Positions 1 through 11,625 of a stretch of DNA of 64,000 nucleotides are shown piece after piece (positions within the stretch are counted from its first letter, which is position 1; each line of letters begins with the position of its first letter). The stretch comes from Microbulbifer halophilus (GTDB taxonomy: Bacteria > Pseudomonadota > Gammaproteobacteria > Pseudomonadales > Cellvibrionaceae). The DNA is taken from the NCBI RefSeq assembly GCF_026183675.1, contig NZ_JAPIVK010000023.1:16625-80624 (forward strand), given 5' to 3'. The translations under genes were made by a program, and so were the position numbers. The notes beneath the pieces were generated by a model. That model was given only the letters and a program-made list of their open reading frames with translations, had not been told where the DNA came from and ran no database searches.

Positions 1-315
1 GGACGGGTGATGGCCTACGAGGGCCTGGCGTTGAAACTCGCCTGGCTGGAGCGCAATAGTGCCAGTAAGGCTGAATTCGATGCCGCGGCGCGGGAATTGA
101 TGGAAAAATACCGCCGGGAAGCGGAGTCCAGCGCGCGGGAGTACGATCCCTACGAAGATGTACCCGGCTTTGCCGAATACAAGCGGGCGGAGCAACGTAT
201 CATCGAGCGGGTGAAGGCGATGGACAGTTTCCCCGATGGCGCGAGTCGCCAGGAGTACCTGCGGCAGCAACTGCAGGCGGCGCGGGAAAAAGCCTATTCG
301 AATAGCGGGAATTGA
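1..315 (+). CDS. uncharacterised helical protein, C-terminal part (left edge)
   Basis: An open frame runs in from the left edge and stops at 313-315, so at least 104 codons are seen and the start may lie outside the window; GTG-ATG codons at 7-12 are only internal start candidates. The visible part is highly charged and predicted helical (for example KYRREAESSAREYDP and RQEYLRQQLQAAREK), with no signal peptide or recognised motif. It resembles the C-terminal helical part of chaperone-like or foldase-like proteins, but I cannot name a family. A perfect hairpin follows the stop, so this is probably the last gene of a transcript entering from the left. Confidence 0.55.
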   Translation, partial: GRVMAYEGLALKLAWLERNSASKAEFDAAARELMEKYRREAESSAREYDPYEDVPGFAEYKRAEQRIIERVKAMDSFPDGASRQEYLRQQLQAAREKAYSNSGN

Positions 316-325
316 ACAGCGAAGG

Positions 326-366
326 CAATGACCAATGGGGTGTCGAGGCTTTCCCATTGGTCATTG
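326..366 (+). terminator. perfect 14-bp hairpin after the edge gene
   Basis: Bases 326-339 (CAATGACCAATGGG) pair perfectly with 353-366 around a 13-nt loop, 10 nt after the stop of the preceding gene. It is followed by TTATC and not a long T run, so it is only a moderate intrinsic-terminator candidate. It lies before the convergent gene ending at 456 and could serve both directions. Confidence 0.45.
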
Positions 367-455
367 TTATCTGTTCATCCAGGTTTCGGAGTTGGATATA
401 TCAGCCGGCTCCTGGAACTGAACCCCGAAGCATGAGTTGTTAACTGTTTATTGAA

Positions 456-1910
456 TCAGAGCAGTCCCCCCACCAGATCGTAGAACCAGTTGTGGTTGTT
501 TTCGAAATCCGATACCTCGTCGGTTTCGTAGGCGCGCATCATGCCGCCGCCCTGGTGGTTGACGATATTGTCGAGGAAGTCCCGCAACACCAGGCCGTGC
601 TCTGCGATTTCGCCGTACTCGAGGTCGAGAATCGTCGTGCAGTGGCTCTCGTTGAAGTTCCGGTACATGGGAAAATAGTAGCCCCAGTTACTCGTCTGTT
701 CGAGCAGCGGGATCAGGTTCTGGTGCGTATCCTGTTGCCACTTCTGCCGCAGTTTATCCAGGCGGGATTCCGGGTCGGGGTCGCTGTGGATATCCTCGTG
801 GAAACGCTCATAGGAGTAGGACGAGAAATTACCATCGGCGAGGAAGTGGGTGATACCCAGCCGGTCCCCGGGAAACTTGTCCGACAGCGCCGCGTAGAGT
901 GAAGCCAGTTGGTTGTCGTCAAAGCCGGGGGTGATACTGGAGAGCATGTTGATCGGGTTCACCGCCTCCGGATCATTGCCGGGGGTAAAGCTGGTCCAGG
1001 AATTCAATACTTCCCGGTGCAGCGGCAGCGAGGGATAAGCTACCGGGTCGTCGCTGTCCAGCGGGGCATGGTACAGCGGGCCGGAATCGTCGATCAGGTA
1101 ACCGTGATTCACATCCATATCCGCGCGCAGTTTGGAGTAATTCAGCAGGGCGCCGATACTGCCGGCACTGCATCCCGCCGTGAGCATCTGCTCGGGTTTC
1201 TGCAGATTGTTTTTGATCCAGGATATTACCGACTGAACATTGCGCAGGCCGTTGTGGTGCCAGACCAGGTCCGGGTTTTCCCCAGTGGGGTCCTCGTAGA
1301 TCTGGGTCTTGTCGCCCACGTAGATATCGCCTGTACAGTAGGGGACATAGACCAGGTTCCACTCGCCGGTCTTGAACTGGTTGTAGGGATGGTGGGTGTA
1401 AATCAGCGGGGATACCGCCGCCGTGGCCAGGTTGGCGGAGTTTTCGAAGTCTAGCAGGTTGATGTTCTGAACATAGTTGTCGGGAATCCCATTGGGGTTG
1501 CGGGCCCCGCGAATACCGGTTTGCCCCGTGCAACTGGCGTAATCCCAGCAGGCGCCACCGCCCTCAAAATAAATAGCGGTATTGCTGGTATCCGGCACGC
1601 GACTGACAAAAAACTTGTAGGGTGAACCGTTGCCGCACATGGCCCCGCTACTGATGGGGACATCGACTTTCTGCCAGTTGTCGTAATCGGCGGGGTCGAA
1701 GTCGTCGTCGAAGGCCGGGTCGTCCGGGGTCAGCGGATACATGCCGCTGGCCTGGTCGGCGGAGACCTTGTTGTCCGGTTGTGCCGGCGAGACAAGATTG
1801 CCCAGGGTTTCCCAGAAACCGTAATCGCCCGGTTCTGCGTAGAGGTTAGCGCTGAATAGTGCCGAGCTGGCGACGAGGGCCAGCAATGAATGGCGGAGGG
1901 TTTTTATCAT
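456..1910 (-). CDS. secreted pectin-acetylesterase-like hydrolase
   Basis: 484-aa protein of the pectinacetylesterase (PAE/NOTUM) family of serine hydrolases. The start at 1910 is preferred over the longer frame to 1964, because it gives a clean signal peptide (MIKTLRHSLLALVASSALF..., ending near LYAEP) and is preceded by GGGG at a proper spacing. Seen motifs: the N-terminal IYFEGGGACWDYASC oxyanion-region motif, the YVPYCTGDIYVG motif, and the nucleophile elbow GCSAGS with Ser near residue 248. Family knowledge: these enzymes remove acetyl esters from pectin or other glycans; the substrate here is not determined by sequence. Several Cys suggest periplasmic or extracellular folding. It stands alone, downstream of a serine hydrolase on the same strand but 370 nt away. 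Confidence 0.8.
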   Translation of the reverse strand: MIKTLRHSLLALVASSALFSANLYAEPGDYGFWETLGNLVSPAQPDNKVSADQASGMYPLTPDDPAFDDDFDPADYDNWQKVDVPISSGAMCGNGSPYKFFVSRVPDTSNTAIYFEGGGACWDYASCTGQTGIRGARNPNGIPDNYVQNINLLDFENSANLATAAVSPLIYTHHPYNQFKTGEWNLVYVPYCTGDIYVGDKTQIYEDPTGENPDLVWHHNGLRNVQSVISWIKNNLQKPEQMLTAGCSAGSIGALLNYSKLRADMDVNHGYLIDDSGPLYHAPLDSDDPVAYPSLPLHREVLNSWTSFTPGNDPEAVNPINMLSSITPGFDDNQLASLYAALSDKFPGDRLGITHFLADGNFSSYSYERFHEDIHSDPDPESRLDKLRQKWQQDTHQNLIPLLEQTSNWGYYFPMYRNFNESHCTTILDLEYGEIAEHGLVLRDFLDNIVNHQGGGMMRAYETDEVSDFENNHNWFYDLVGGLL

Positions 1911-2280
1911 TATTGATCCCCTTGAATGGAACGGAGTTTCTCTCTGGACTGCGTCGCCAGGCATGCGACGGGCCGTACCGCAGGGGACAACGATACAGAC
2001 TCATTCCCTATCTCGACCGACAAAGCCTGGACACACTTCCAGATCGCTTTTTCGGTAAAACGCCCTGAGCCTAGTGAAGAAACCCGGAGTGGTCCAGAGG
2101 ATTTCCCGGCAAAACCAATCGGTCATCATAGACGTACCAGTCGAGACGGTCGCCAGTAAAACTGCGTCACGAAATCAGGGAGGAAAAGCCGTCCCGCCTC
2201 TATCGGTTCTCGGTTGAGGAAATATTGAAAGCGAGAGGGTGGGGAAGCTATCCCCACAGAGTCTCTGCCGAAGTGCCCGC
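1911..2280. other. 370-nt intergenic region upstream of the esterase gene
   Basis: No coding sequence is supported here; short frames in this stretch have no ribosome-binding site or family resemblance. It contains a small perfect hairpin at 2239-2257 (GTGGGGA / TCCCCAC, 5-nt loop), 24 nt after the stop of the serine hydrolase on the minus strand. That hairpin may act as a weak terminator, although no T run follows. The rest presumably holds the esterase promoter, which I could not define. Confidence 0.5.
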
Positions 2281-3756
2281 TCAAGGCCGCCTTGTAAACT
2301 CCCGCTCCAGGAAGCGTACCCCGCTGACATCGCCGGACTCGTCGACCAGGAAGTGCGCCACACTCCCCCCGCCGTTCACTTCGATACGAAAGGCATTGTC
2401 CCCGGCGTCGTAAATTTCGGCGGACGAGTGCGCCACACCCAGGCGCACTTCCAGTCCTTCCTCGCCCAGGCGCCACTCCATAGTGCCGAGTTCGTTGTTT
2501 TCATAGATGCCGGCATAGGCTTCCAGCGGATGGTTCGGGAGGGATGCGCGCTGTTTGCGCTCCCGTAAATGTTTCGCGTAGCGCTCTCGATAGGCCGCCA
2601 GTCGCTGCTTCATGTCTTTCAGCCTGTGGGCAAAGCGTTTCGTTACCTCATCTCGATCCAGCAACCATTCGTAGATATAGTTCGCCATCAAGTCCACTGC
2701 GGGCGTGGTGGCATTGGCGAGCACCACCACACCGATATCGCGCTCCGGCATAAAGGACATGTGCGTGCGGTATCCGGAGAAGGCGCCGAAGCGGTGCAGC
2801 AGAGGCTCACCCTCATAGTCGCCGATATCCCAGCCGTATCCCCAGCCGGTGCGATGGTAGTCGCCGAATTGCCGGTCCTGTCTGGAGTGCCGCTGTTGCG
2901 TTAGCAGCAGCGGCGCTTCGGGCAGGAAGCGTTCACCTTCCATGTTTCCACCGGCGATATGCGCGGCTACAAAGCGTGCCAGGCTGGAGGCAGTGGAGAA
3001 ATGGCCGCCCGCGGCGTGCAGGTTCGCATCTGCCTTGAGTAGCGGGATACGGCTGATCGTTGCTGTGGCTAGGTTGTGCGGCAGTGCTATGCGCTCCTCC
3101 GCCAGCTCCGAAACTTGTGCTGTGGTCTGCGCCATGCCCAGTGGCGCCAGCACTTCCGCTTCCACTGCCCGCTTCCAGCCGTGTACCCCTTCTCGGCCGA
3201 GTACCAGGCCGAGGAGGTTGTAGCCCAGGTTGTTGTAGTCAAAGGTTTTGCCGTTTTCAGAGGGCTGGTAATCCTTGAGCAGTGCCACCAGCTTGGCGCG
3301 GGTAAAGTCCCCGCTGTAGGCTGTGCGAAGCACTATCGGCCAGCGATCTTCCATGCCGTGGCGCATGGCCAGTAACTCATCCAGAGTGACTCCCTGTGCA
3401 TCCCAGGTAGCGCCTTCGAGTTCTGGCAGGTAGTCCACGAGTGGTGCATCCAGGTCGAGTTCGCCGCGGGCGGCCCGGAGGGCAACGGCCGAGGCTGTCA
3501 GGGCCTTGGTGCTGGAGGCGATGTAGAAGTATGTATCGTTGTTCACCGTTCGGCCGGTGTTTGCATCTGCAATACCAAAGCTGCGCTGGTGTACTATTCG
3601 GTCGCCCCGAATCACCGCGATACCCATGCCCGGTACCGCGCGCAGTGCCACCAGGCGCTCACCGAAATCCGTGACTTCTGCCCGCCAGTCCGCGGCCTGG
3701 GCAGACAGCCCCACTGCCCAGGTCAGTGCAAAGCCAATTACTCTCTCAAGTATCAT
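2281..3756 (-). CDS. serine hydrolase of the beta-lactamase / penicillin-binding-protein fold (class C-like)
   Basis: 491 aa. The start at 3756 (MILERVIGFALTWAVG) is chosen because it gives a signal peptide ending near AQAAD and is preceded by GGAG eight nt upstream; the longer frame would overlap the upstream regulator. Catalytic motifs of the family are visible: SxxK as SSTK (Ser81/Lys84), YxN as YNN (Tyr174), and a C-terminal HRFGAFSG corresponding to the third (HxG/KTG-like) box. A separate C-terminal region (about residues 395-490, starting NHPLEAYAGIYENN) resembles the DUF3471-type lipocalin-like domain often attached to these enzymes. Members are esterases, D-amino-peptidases or beta-lactamases; sequence alone does not decide. 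It follows the AraC regulator by 53 nt, so the pair may be co-transcribed. Confidence 0.8.
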   Translation of the reverse strand: MILERVIGFALTWAVGLSAQAADWRAEVTDFGERLVALRAVPGMGIAVIRGDRIVHQRSFGIADANTGRTVNNDTYFYIASSTKALTASAVALRAARGELDLDAPLVDYLPELEGATWDAQGVTLDELLAMRHGMEDRWPIVLRTAYSGDFTRAKLVALLKDYQPSENGKTFDYNNLGYNLLGLVLGREGVHGWKRAVEAEVLAPLGMAQTTAQVSELAEERIALPHNLATATISRIPLLKADANLHAAGGHFSTASSLARFVAAHIAGGNMEGERFLPEAPLLLTQQRHSRQDRQFGDYHRTGWGYGWDIGDYEGEPLLHRFGAFSGYRTHMSFMPERDIGVVVLANATTPAVDLMANYIYEWLLDRDEVTKRFAHRLKDMKQRLAAYRERYAKHLRERKQRASLPNHPLEAYAGIYENNELGTMEWRLGEEGLEVRLGVAHSSAEIYDAGDNAFRIEVNGGGSVAHFLVDESGDVSGVRFLEREFTRRP

Positions 3757-3809
3757 CCCGAAAACTCCGTTGTCGACATTATCCGGAGCCAGTCTAGGGG
3801 CATCGCTGG

Positions 3810-4580
3810 TCATTTTTCTTGTACAAATGAAACCCGGGAAGCCAAGTCCCGGATTGCTCCGGGGCTTACTCCCGCCAGGGTGCGCAGATCGCGGCAGAAG
3901 TGGGAGTGGTCGGTGTAGCCGCAGGCGTGGGCAACTTCGCACAGATTGTGGCTGGAACCGGTCAGGGCGGCGATCGCACGGCGAAAACGTGCGAGTTTGC
4001 GGTATTGGGCCACGGAGACACCGTTGTGGCGTCGGAAGGCGCGCGACAGCGATACGGCGTGGACGCCGGCCAGCTCGGCGAGCCGCTGTACGCAGAGGGA
4101 TTCCTCCGCGGCGTCGTCCAACTGCTCTTTGATCGGGCGCAACCAGGCGGGGGCCGCGTCCCGGCCAGGTTCTTCCGTCCTCGTCAGTTCGGCAAGCAGG
4201 TCGATCACCGCCTCCTCGATGGAGGTGGTGGGCGCACCGGAGGTCGATTGCAGCCGCGCGAGCAAGGCTACCATCTGCCGGAGTCCGGGACCATTGTGCA
4301 TCCAGCGCCAGTTATCGTGCCCGTCGATGCCGGATTCATGCCAGAGCCGGTTGTCGGCGTCGAACTTGATCTGTAACAGTCGGGCTCCCTCCGGCCCCAC
4401 CCAATCGGTGTGGGACACCTCCGCCGGTTTGATAACCAGGCTGAATGGCGCGGCGGTTTCCTCGCGCCGCCGAACCTGTTCGCGCAAACTGCCGGCGATC
4501 AGGAAGCTGATGCCGTGATGGCTGTGGCTGTGTCGTCTTTGCCGGTAACCCGCTGCGTAGTGAACCAGTCGCACCGACAA
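3810..4580 (-). CDS. AraC-family transcriptional regulator
   Basis: 256 aa from a TTG start. The N-terminal half has a His-rich cupin-like sensor segment (RRHSHSHHGISFLIAGSLREQ), and the C-terminal ~100 residues hold the two helix-turn-helix units of AraC/XylS proteins (LAELAGVHAVSLSRAFRRH and EVAHACGYTDHSHFCRDLR followed by the GVSPGAIR motif). It lies just upstream of the serine hydrolase and probably controls it or a nearby gene; the ligand is unknown. The start is uncertain: the frame stays open with plausible coding sequence up to a CTG at 4653-4655 preceded by an AGAGG, with no ATG or GTG between (see findings). Confidence 0.82.
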   Translation of the reverse strand: MSVRLVHYAAGYRQRRHSHSHHGISFLIAGSLREQVRRREETAAPFSLVIKPAEVSHTDWVGPEGARLLQIKFDADNRLWHESGIDGHDNWRWMHNGPGLRQMVALLARLQSTSGAPTTSIEEAVIDLLAELTRTEEPGRDAAPAWLRPIKEQLDDAAEESLCVQRLAELAGVHAVSLSRAFRRHNGVSVAQYRKLARFRRAIAALTGSSHNLCEVAHACGYTDHSHFCRDLRTLAGVSPGAIRDLASRVSFVQEK

Positions 4581-4837
4581 GCCGTTGCCCGGTGTTTCGT
4601 GCAGGACCTGAAACTTTGCCGGCTTGTCCCGGGAATGAGCGTTAGTAGTAGACAGGGGGCAGCCTCTTTCGGATCATCTGTGGTCGGAACCCTACGTTTT
4701 ACTAGACGCAGTTGCGTATAGGTCCAGATGCACTTCGGTCAGGCTTGAACAGACCTGCCTCTCGTGCTGCAGCCCCGGCTTTTAAATATCACGCAGTAAT
4801 TAGTTGCGTGGCCGTTGGTGAATAGAAACTCGGACAC
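4581..4837. other. intergenic region between the AraC gene and uvrA
   Basis: The first ~75 nt (4581-4655) may encode an N-terminal extension of the AraC protein. The rest (4656-4837) is AT-richer than the surrounding genes and should hold the AraC-gene promoter on the minus strand. I see no RNA gene, repeat or convincing promoter hexamer pair. Confidence 0.5.
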
Positions 4838-4928
4838 AAAAAAGGGCGAAACCGGAGCGGCCCGCCCTGTTGATATCGGATGAGTTGGGTTTTGCTGGGC
4901 CCACCCTAAGCCACCGGCTGTTTCGCCC
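4838..4928 (-). terminator. rho-independent terminator of uvrA
   Basis: On the minus strand, GGGCGAAAC...CCGG (4914-4928) pairs with CCGGTTTCGCCC (4844-4855) and is followed by six T (4838-4843), starting a few nt after the uvrA stop. The loop is unusually long (about 58 nt) and contains further G/C-rich sequence that may form inner stems. Confidence 0.75.
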
Positions 4929-4932
4929 TTCG

Positions 4933-7758
<2,826 letters not shown>

Positions 7759-8043
7759 GCTCTACCTTCTTTTGACTCAAGTTTCGGGGTTCAGTTCAGG
7801 GAGCTGGAGCGGGGTGCGCCTTTCTGGGACACGCCGTGAATACGTCCCTGTAGGCTTGTCTGCGAGGTGTCCCGGCCGCTCCAGGTATTCACGGCGCCTT
7901 CGGCCCCTCTCGCAGACAGTCCCAGAAAGGCGCCCCCCCGCTCCAGCTTGTGCCCCCCGCAGACACCATGAACTCCGAAACTTGAGTTTTGAGATGCCAG
8001 TCGGGAGGCCGGGAGCGGTTGCGCCGCCGGAAAAGCAGCCAAG
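7759..8043. other. uvrA-manC intergenic region holding a large inverted repeat
   Basis: The 350-nt divergent spacer is largely occupied by the repeat element at 7775-7987 (separate entry). The remainder carries the uvrA upstream region and, at its right end, the candidate manC promoter. No coding sequence is supported. Confidence 0.6.
7775..7987. repeat. dispersed long inverted-repeat element, copy A (complete)
   Basis: A 213-bp imperfect palindrome. Outer arms 7775-7793 and 7969-7987 match at 18 of 19 positions; middle arms 7803-7829 and 7920-7947 are nearly perfect complements; inner GTGAATAC and GTATTCAC flank the centre. The core 7833-7906 is nearly identical to 9621-9694. It begins with the conserved GGGACACGCCGTGAATAC segment also seen in copy C. 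No transposase gene is inside, so it is non-autonomous (MITE- or REP-like) if mobile. Confidence 0.8.
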
Positions 8044-8049
8044 TATAAT
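8019..8049 (+). promoter_or_regulatory. candidate sigma-70 promoter of manC
   Basis: A perfect TATAAT lies at 8044-8049, 60 nt before the manC ATG. The best -35 is TTGCGC at 8019-8024 with a long 19-nt spacer. The -10 is strong by eye, the -35 is weak. Confidence 0.45.
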
Positions 8050-8108
8050 CCCGTCGTCAACTGTGCCAAAATTGCCCGCCAGAAAATGTCAGCAACCGAT
8101 CGACACCT

Positions 8109-9515
8109 ATGATCCCCGTCATCCTCTGCGGCGGCACCGGCTCGCGCCTGTGGCCGCTGTCCCGCGAAGCCTATCCGAAACAGTTCCTGTCCCTGGCCGG
8201 TAGCGACACCATGCTGCAGGCCACGGCGCTGCGCCTGGACGGCCTGCCGGGCCTGCGGCCCCCGATTCTGGTCTGCAACGAGGAGCACCGTTTCGCCGCC
8301 GCCGAGCAGTTGCAGGAGATAGACCGCGCCGCCCAGTCGATACTGCTGGAGCCCTGTGCCCGCAATACGGCACCGGCCATCGCGCTGGCGGCGCTGGCCG
8401 CGCTCGAGGGCGGTGACGACCCGCTATTGCTGGTGTTGCCGGCGGACCACGCGGTCGCCGATACCGAGGCCTTCCGCGCGGCGGTGGCGCCCGCCGCGGG
8501 GCTGGCGGAGCAGGGCAACCTGGTGACCTTTGGCATAGTGCCCAGCTGCGCCGAGACCGGCTACGGTTATATCCGCCGCGGTGAGGGGATCGGCGATGGC
8601 GCCTGGAAAGTGGCGGAATTTGTCGAGAAGCCGGATCTGGCCACCGCTGAAAAATATCTCGCCAGCGGCGACTACGCCTGGAACAGCGGCATGTTCCTGT
8701 TCCGGGCCTCGCGCTATATCGAGGAGCTGGCACAACACCGGCCGGAGATACTCGAGGCCTGCCGCGCGGCCTTCGCCGGCGCTGCGCGGGACCTGGACTT
8801 CACCCGTATCGACGGAGAGGCCTTCGCTGCCTGCCCCGAGGATTCGGTAGACTACGCCGTGATGGAAAAGACCGAGTCCGCCATCGTTGTGCCCATGGAT
8901 GCCGGCTGGAGCGATGTGGGCTCCTGGTCCGCGCTCTGGGAGCTGGCGGACAAGGACGACGACGGCAACCTGCTGCTGGGCGACGTGCTGACCGAGGACA
9001 GCGAAGGCTGTCTGGTGCGCGCGGACAGCCGCCTGGTGGGGCTGCTGGGGGTGCGCGACCTGGTGGTGGTGGACACTGACGACGCGGTACTGGTCGCCGA
9101 GAAGCACCGTGTGCAGGACGTCAAAAAGCTGGTGACACAGCTCAAGCGCAGCGAGCGCAGTGAGGCGCAGAATCACCGCAAGGTCTACCGCCCCTGGGGC
9201 TACTACGACTCGGTGGACGGCGGGCCGCGCTTCCAGGTCAAGCGCATCGTGGTCAAGCCGGGCTGCAAGCTGTCCCTGCAAATGCACCACCACCGCGCCG
9301 AGCACTGGATCGTGGTGCGCGGCACTGCCAAAGTGACCCGCGGTGACGAGGAGCTGCTGCTGACCGAAAACCAGTCCACCTATATCCCGCTCGGCGTCAC
9401 CCACCGCCTGGAAAACCCCGGCACCATCCAACTGGAGCTGATCGAGGTGCAGTCCGGCAGCTACCTGGGCGAAGACGATATCGTCCGCTTCGACGACACA
9501 TATGGGCGCGCGTAG
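8109..9515 (+). CDS. manC: bifunctional mannose-1-phosphate guanylyltransferase / mannose-6-phosphate isomerase
   Basis: 468 aa. It makes GDP-mannose from mannose-1-phosphate and GTP, and the C-terminal cupin interconverts fructose-6-P and mannose-6-P. Seen: nucleotidyltransferase signature [19 protein letters not shown] at residues 8-26, the FVEKP motif, and a C-terminal type II phosphomannose isomerase cupin (RPWGYYDSV, then [13 protein letters not shown] with metal-binding His). Length and order match the AlgA/CpsB/XanB/ManC family; symbols differ between species. Its partner phosphomannomutase manB is 7.5 kb downstream. GDP-mannose feeds exopolysaccharide or LPS synthesis, but no glycosyltransferase cluster adjoins it here. 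Confidence 0.93.
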   Translation: MIPVILCGGTGSRLWPLSREAYPKQFLSLAGSDTMLQATALRLDGLPGLRPPILVCNEEHRFAAAEQLQEIDRAAQSILLEPCARNTAPAIALAALAALEGGDDPLLLVLPADHAVADTEAFRAAVAPAAGLAEQGNLVTFGIVPSCAETGYGYIRRGEGIGDGAWKVAEFVEKPDLATAEKYLASGDYAWNSGMFLFRASRYIEELAQHRPEILEACRAAFAGAARDLDFTRIDGEAFAACPEDSVDYAVMEKTESAIVVPMDAGWSDVGSWSALWELADKDDDGNLLLGDVLTEDSEGCLVRADSRLVGLLGVRDLVVVDTDDAVLVAEKHRVQDVKKLVTQLKRSERSEAQNHRKVYRPWGYYDSVDGGPRFQVKRIVVKPGCKLSLQMHHHRAEHWIVVRGTAKVTRGDEELLLTENQSTYIPLGVTHRLENPGTIQLELIEVQSGSYLGEDDIVRFDDTYGRA

Positions 9516-9589
9516 GGGCGAACCTTGTGTTCGCCCTTTCGACTTGGGCGCTTCGTCCCGACTGGTGTCACTAAGCTGACTCCGTGGCG

Positions 9590-9694
9590 GCCCTGCTGCC
9601 GGGGAAAGGTTTCGGGATATGCCGTGAATCCATCCCTGGAGGCTTGTCTGCGAGGTGTCCCGGCCGCTCCAGGTATTCACGGCGCCTTCGGCCC
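9590..9694. repeat. dispersed inverted-repeat element, half copy B
   Basis: Bases 9621-9694 match the core of copy A (7833-7906) almost base for base. The flank to the left (about 9590-9617, CCTGCTGCCGGGGAAAG...) resembles the left arm of copy C, but no complementary right arm follows, because the sequence passes into the promoter region of the MFS gene. It therefore looks like a truncated copy. Confidence 0.7.
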
Positions 9695-9716
9695 TACAGC
9701 CAGAGGTTTTGCCTGT

Positions 9717-9722
9717 TACAAT
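9717..9722 (+). promoter_or_regulatory. candidate -10 hexamer of the MFS gene
   Basis: TACAAT lies 33 nt before the ATG at 9755. No clear -35 is present at 16-18 nt upstream, which is inside the truncated repeat B. Confidence 0.35.
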
Positions 9723-9754
9723 GCGCGCCCAGTTTTGGCTGTCCCGGGCATTCC

Positions 9755-10918
9755 ATGAACTCCACCGAACGCCGCGCCCTCTCGGGCCTGGCCTCCCTGT
9801 ACGTCTTCCGCATGCTGGGCCTGTTTATGGTGTTGCCGGTGCTGTCGGTCTACGGCGCCGACTACCGCGGCAGCACCCCGGCGCTGCTGGGCCTGGCGCT
9901 GGGTGCCTACGGCCTGAGCCAGGCGCTGTTGCAGATACCGCTGGGGATGCTGTCGGATCGCATCGGGCGCAAACCGGTGATTTTCATGGGACTGGCGGTA
10001 TTCGCGCTGGGTAGCGTGGTCGCCGCCATGACGGAGTCGGTCTACGGCCTGATCGCCGGGCGCCTGCTGCAGGGCTGTGGCGCCATTGCCGCGGCCACCA
10101 TGGCGCTGATGGCGGACCTGACCCGCGACGAGAAGCGCGGCCTGGCGATGGCCGCGATCGGCGCCGCCATCGGGATCGCCTTTATGCTGGCGATGATCCT
10201 GGGGCCGGCGCTGGCCGGGCTCGGTGGCCTGGCGGCGATTTTCTGGGTCACTGCGGCGCTGGCGCTGCTGGGCGCGCTGCTGGTCTGGCGGCTGGTGCCC
10301 ACCCCGCGGGCGAACCCGCGAGCCGGCCTGCAGCGCGGCGACTTCCGCCGGTTGTTGCAAAGCGGTACCACCTGGCGGCTGGTGGGCGGGGTGTTTTTCT
10401 CCCACCTGCTGCTGACCGCACTGTTTGTCCCCCTGCCGCTGGAAATCGTGGCCAGGCTCGACTTGCCCAGCGCCGACCACTGGAAGCTCTACGGCCCGTT
10501 GATGGTGGGCGCCTTCCTGCTGATGCTGCCGCTGATGCGCGCGGTGGAGCGCGGCGGTCGGGTGTCGCAGGCGCTGCTGCTGGGTATGCTCGGCCTGGGG
10601 GGCGGTAGCGCCGCGCTCCTGATGCCCTGGGGGGGCGGCACTGCGCTGGTGGCGCTGCTGGCGGTATTCTTTATCATCTTCAATCTGCTGGAAGCGTTGC
10701 TGCCGGCCCAGCTGACGCGCACGGCGCCGGCGCAGTCCCGCGGTGCGGCGTCCGGCCTCTATGCGACCCTGCAGTTCCTGGGGGCCTTCTTCGGCGGCAG
10801 CCTCGGCGGTTACCTGTTCGGTCTCGGCGGCGCCCCGGCAGTGGCGCTGCTGGGCCTGGCGGTATCGGTACTATGGCTGCTGCTGTGGCTGCTGACGCTC
10901 GGGCGCACCCGGGGCTAG
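9755..10918 (+). CDS. MFS transporter, YajR-like
   Basis: 387 aa. The ATG at 9755 is chosen; the upstream extension would translate the repeat element. Twelve hydrophobic segments are apparent, with the loop 2-3 MFS signature GMLSDRIGRKPV and an N-terminus (ASLYVFRMLGLFMVLPVLSVY) like the YajR drug/proton antiporter group, though without YajR's soluble C-terminal domain. Substrate unknown; proton-coupled export is the likely mode. The MFS-ssb pairing next to uvrA is conserved in Pseudomonas-like genomes. Confidence 0.85.
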   Translation: MNSTERRALSGLASLYVFRMLGLFMVLPVLSVYGADYRGSTPALLGLALGAYGLSQALLQIPLGMLSDRIGRKPVIFMGLAVFALGSVVAAMTESVYGLIAGRLLQGCGAIAAATMALMADLTRDEKRGLAMAAIGAAIGIAFMLAMILGPALAGLGGLAAIFWVTAALALLGALLVWRLVPTPRANPRAGLQRGDFRRLLQSGTTWRLVGGVFFSHLLLTALFVPLPLEIVARLDLPSADHWKLYGPLMVGAFLLMLPLMRAVERGGRVSQALLLGMLGLGGGSAALLMPWGGGTALVALLAVFFIIFNLLEALLPAQLTRTAPAQSRGAASGLYATLQFLGAFFGGSLGGYLFGLGGAPAVALLGLAVSVLWLLLWLLTLGRTRG

Positions 10919-11025
10919 CGCTTACCAACCGGCGGCGGCTCTTGTATGCTGCTGGATAAATATCCACAATTGACGCATTCAAATTAGCGGAAGTATTTTC
11001 CGAACCTGAACGAGAGGAGAGGCCC

Positions 11026-11607
11026 ATGGCCACTAGGGGTATCAACAAAGTCATTCTGATCGGCAATCTGGGCGTGGACCCGGAGACCCGCTTTACACCC
11101 AGCGGCGTGGCGGTGGCCAACGTGAGCCTGGCCACTTCCGACAGCTGGCGTGACAAGCAGACCGGCCAGCAGCAGGAGCGCACCGAGTGGCACCGGGTGG
11201 TTTTCTTCAACCGCCTGGCGGAGATCGTCGGCGAGTACCTGCGCAAGGGCAGCAAGGTTTATGTCGAGGGCCGCTTGCAGACCCGCAAGTGGCAGGACCA
11301 GAACGGCCAGGACCGCTACACCACCGAGATCGTCGCCAACGAAATGCAGATGCTCGACAGCCGCGGCGGTGGGGACCAGGGCGGCTTCGGCGGCGGCCAG
11401 GGCGCCGGCTTCCAACAGGGGGGGCAGCCGCAGGGCGGCGGTTTCCAGCAGGGCGGCCAGCAGCAGGATCCCTACGCCCAGGGCCGCACGGCCCCCTCGC
11501 CGATGGCGCCCTCCAACCAGCCCGGCGGCGGCCAGGCGCCGGGCCAGCCGAACCAGGCTCCGGCCGGCGGCTTCGACAACAGCTTCGACGACGACATCCC
11601 CTTCTAG
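11026..11607 (+). CDS. ssb: single-stranded DNA-binding protein
   Basis: 193 aa. An OB-fold covers about residues 1-112 ([18 protein letters not shown], then [14 protein letters not shown] and [13 protein letters not shown]), followed by a Gly/Gln-rich disordered linker and the terminal acidic tip DDDIPF that binds SSB-interacting proteins. GAGAGGAGA precedes the ATG. SSB coats single-stranded DNA in replication, repair and recombination. A CTG-N10-CAC sequence at 10952-10967 in its upstream region is one base short of a LexA half-site pattern, but is weak evidence for SOS control. Confidence 0.98.
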   Translation: MATRGINKVILIGNLGVDPETRFTPSGVAVANVSLATSDSWRDKQTGQQQERTEWHRVVFFNRLAEIVGEYLRKGSKVYVEGRLQTRKWQDQNGQDRYTTEIVANEMQMLDSRGGGDQGGFGGGQGAGFQQGGQPQGGGFQQGGQQQDPYAQGRTAPSPMAPSNQPGGGQAPGQPNQAPAGGFDNSFDDDIPF

Positions 11608-11625
11608 GTCGGGCCGGGTTCGAGC

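Noticed and set aside
3757..3942. Longer N-terminus of the serine hydrolase
   Set aside because: It would overlap the AraC gene and bury the signal peptide; the ATG at 3756 has a ribosome-binding site and a proper signal.
10952..10967. LexA (SOS) box upstream of ssb
   Set aside because: CTG-N10-CAC has one mismatch in the conserved half-site and no supporting second site; too weak to call.
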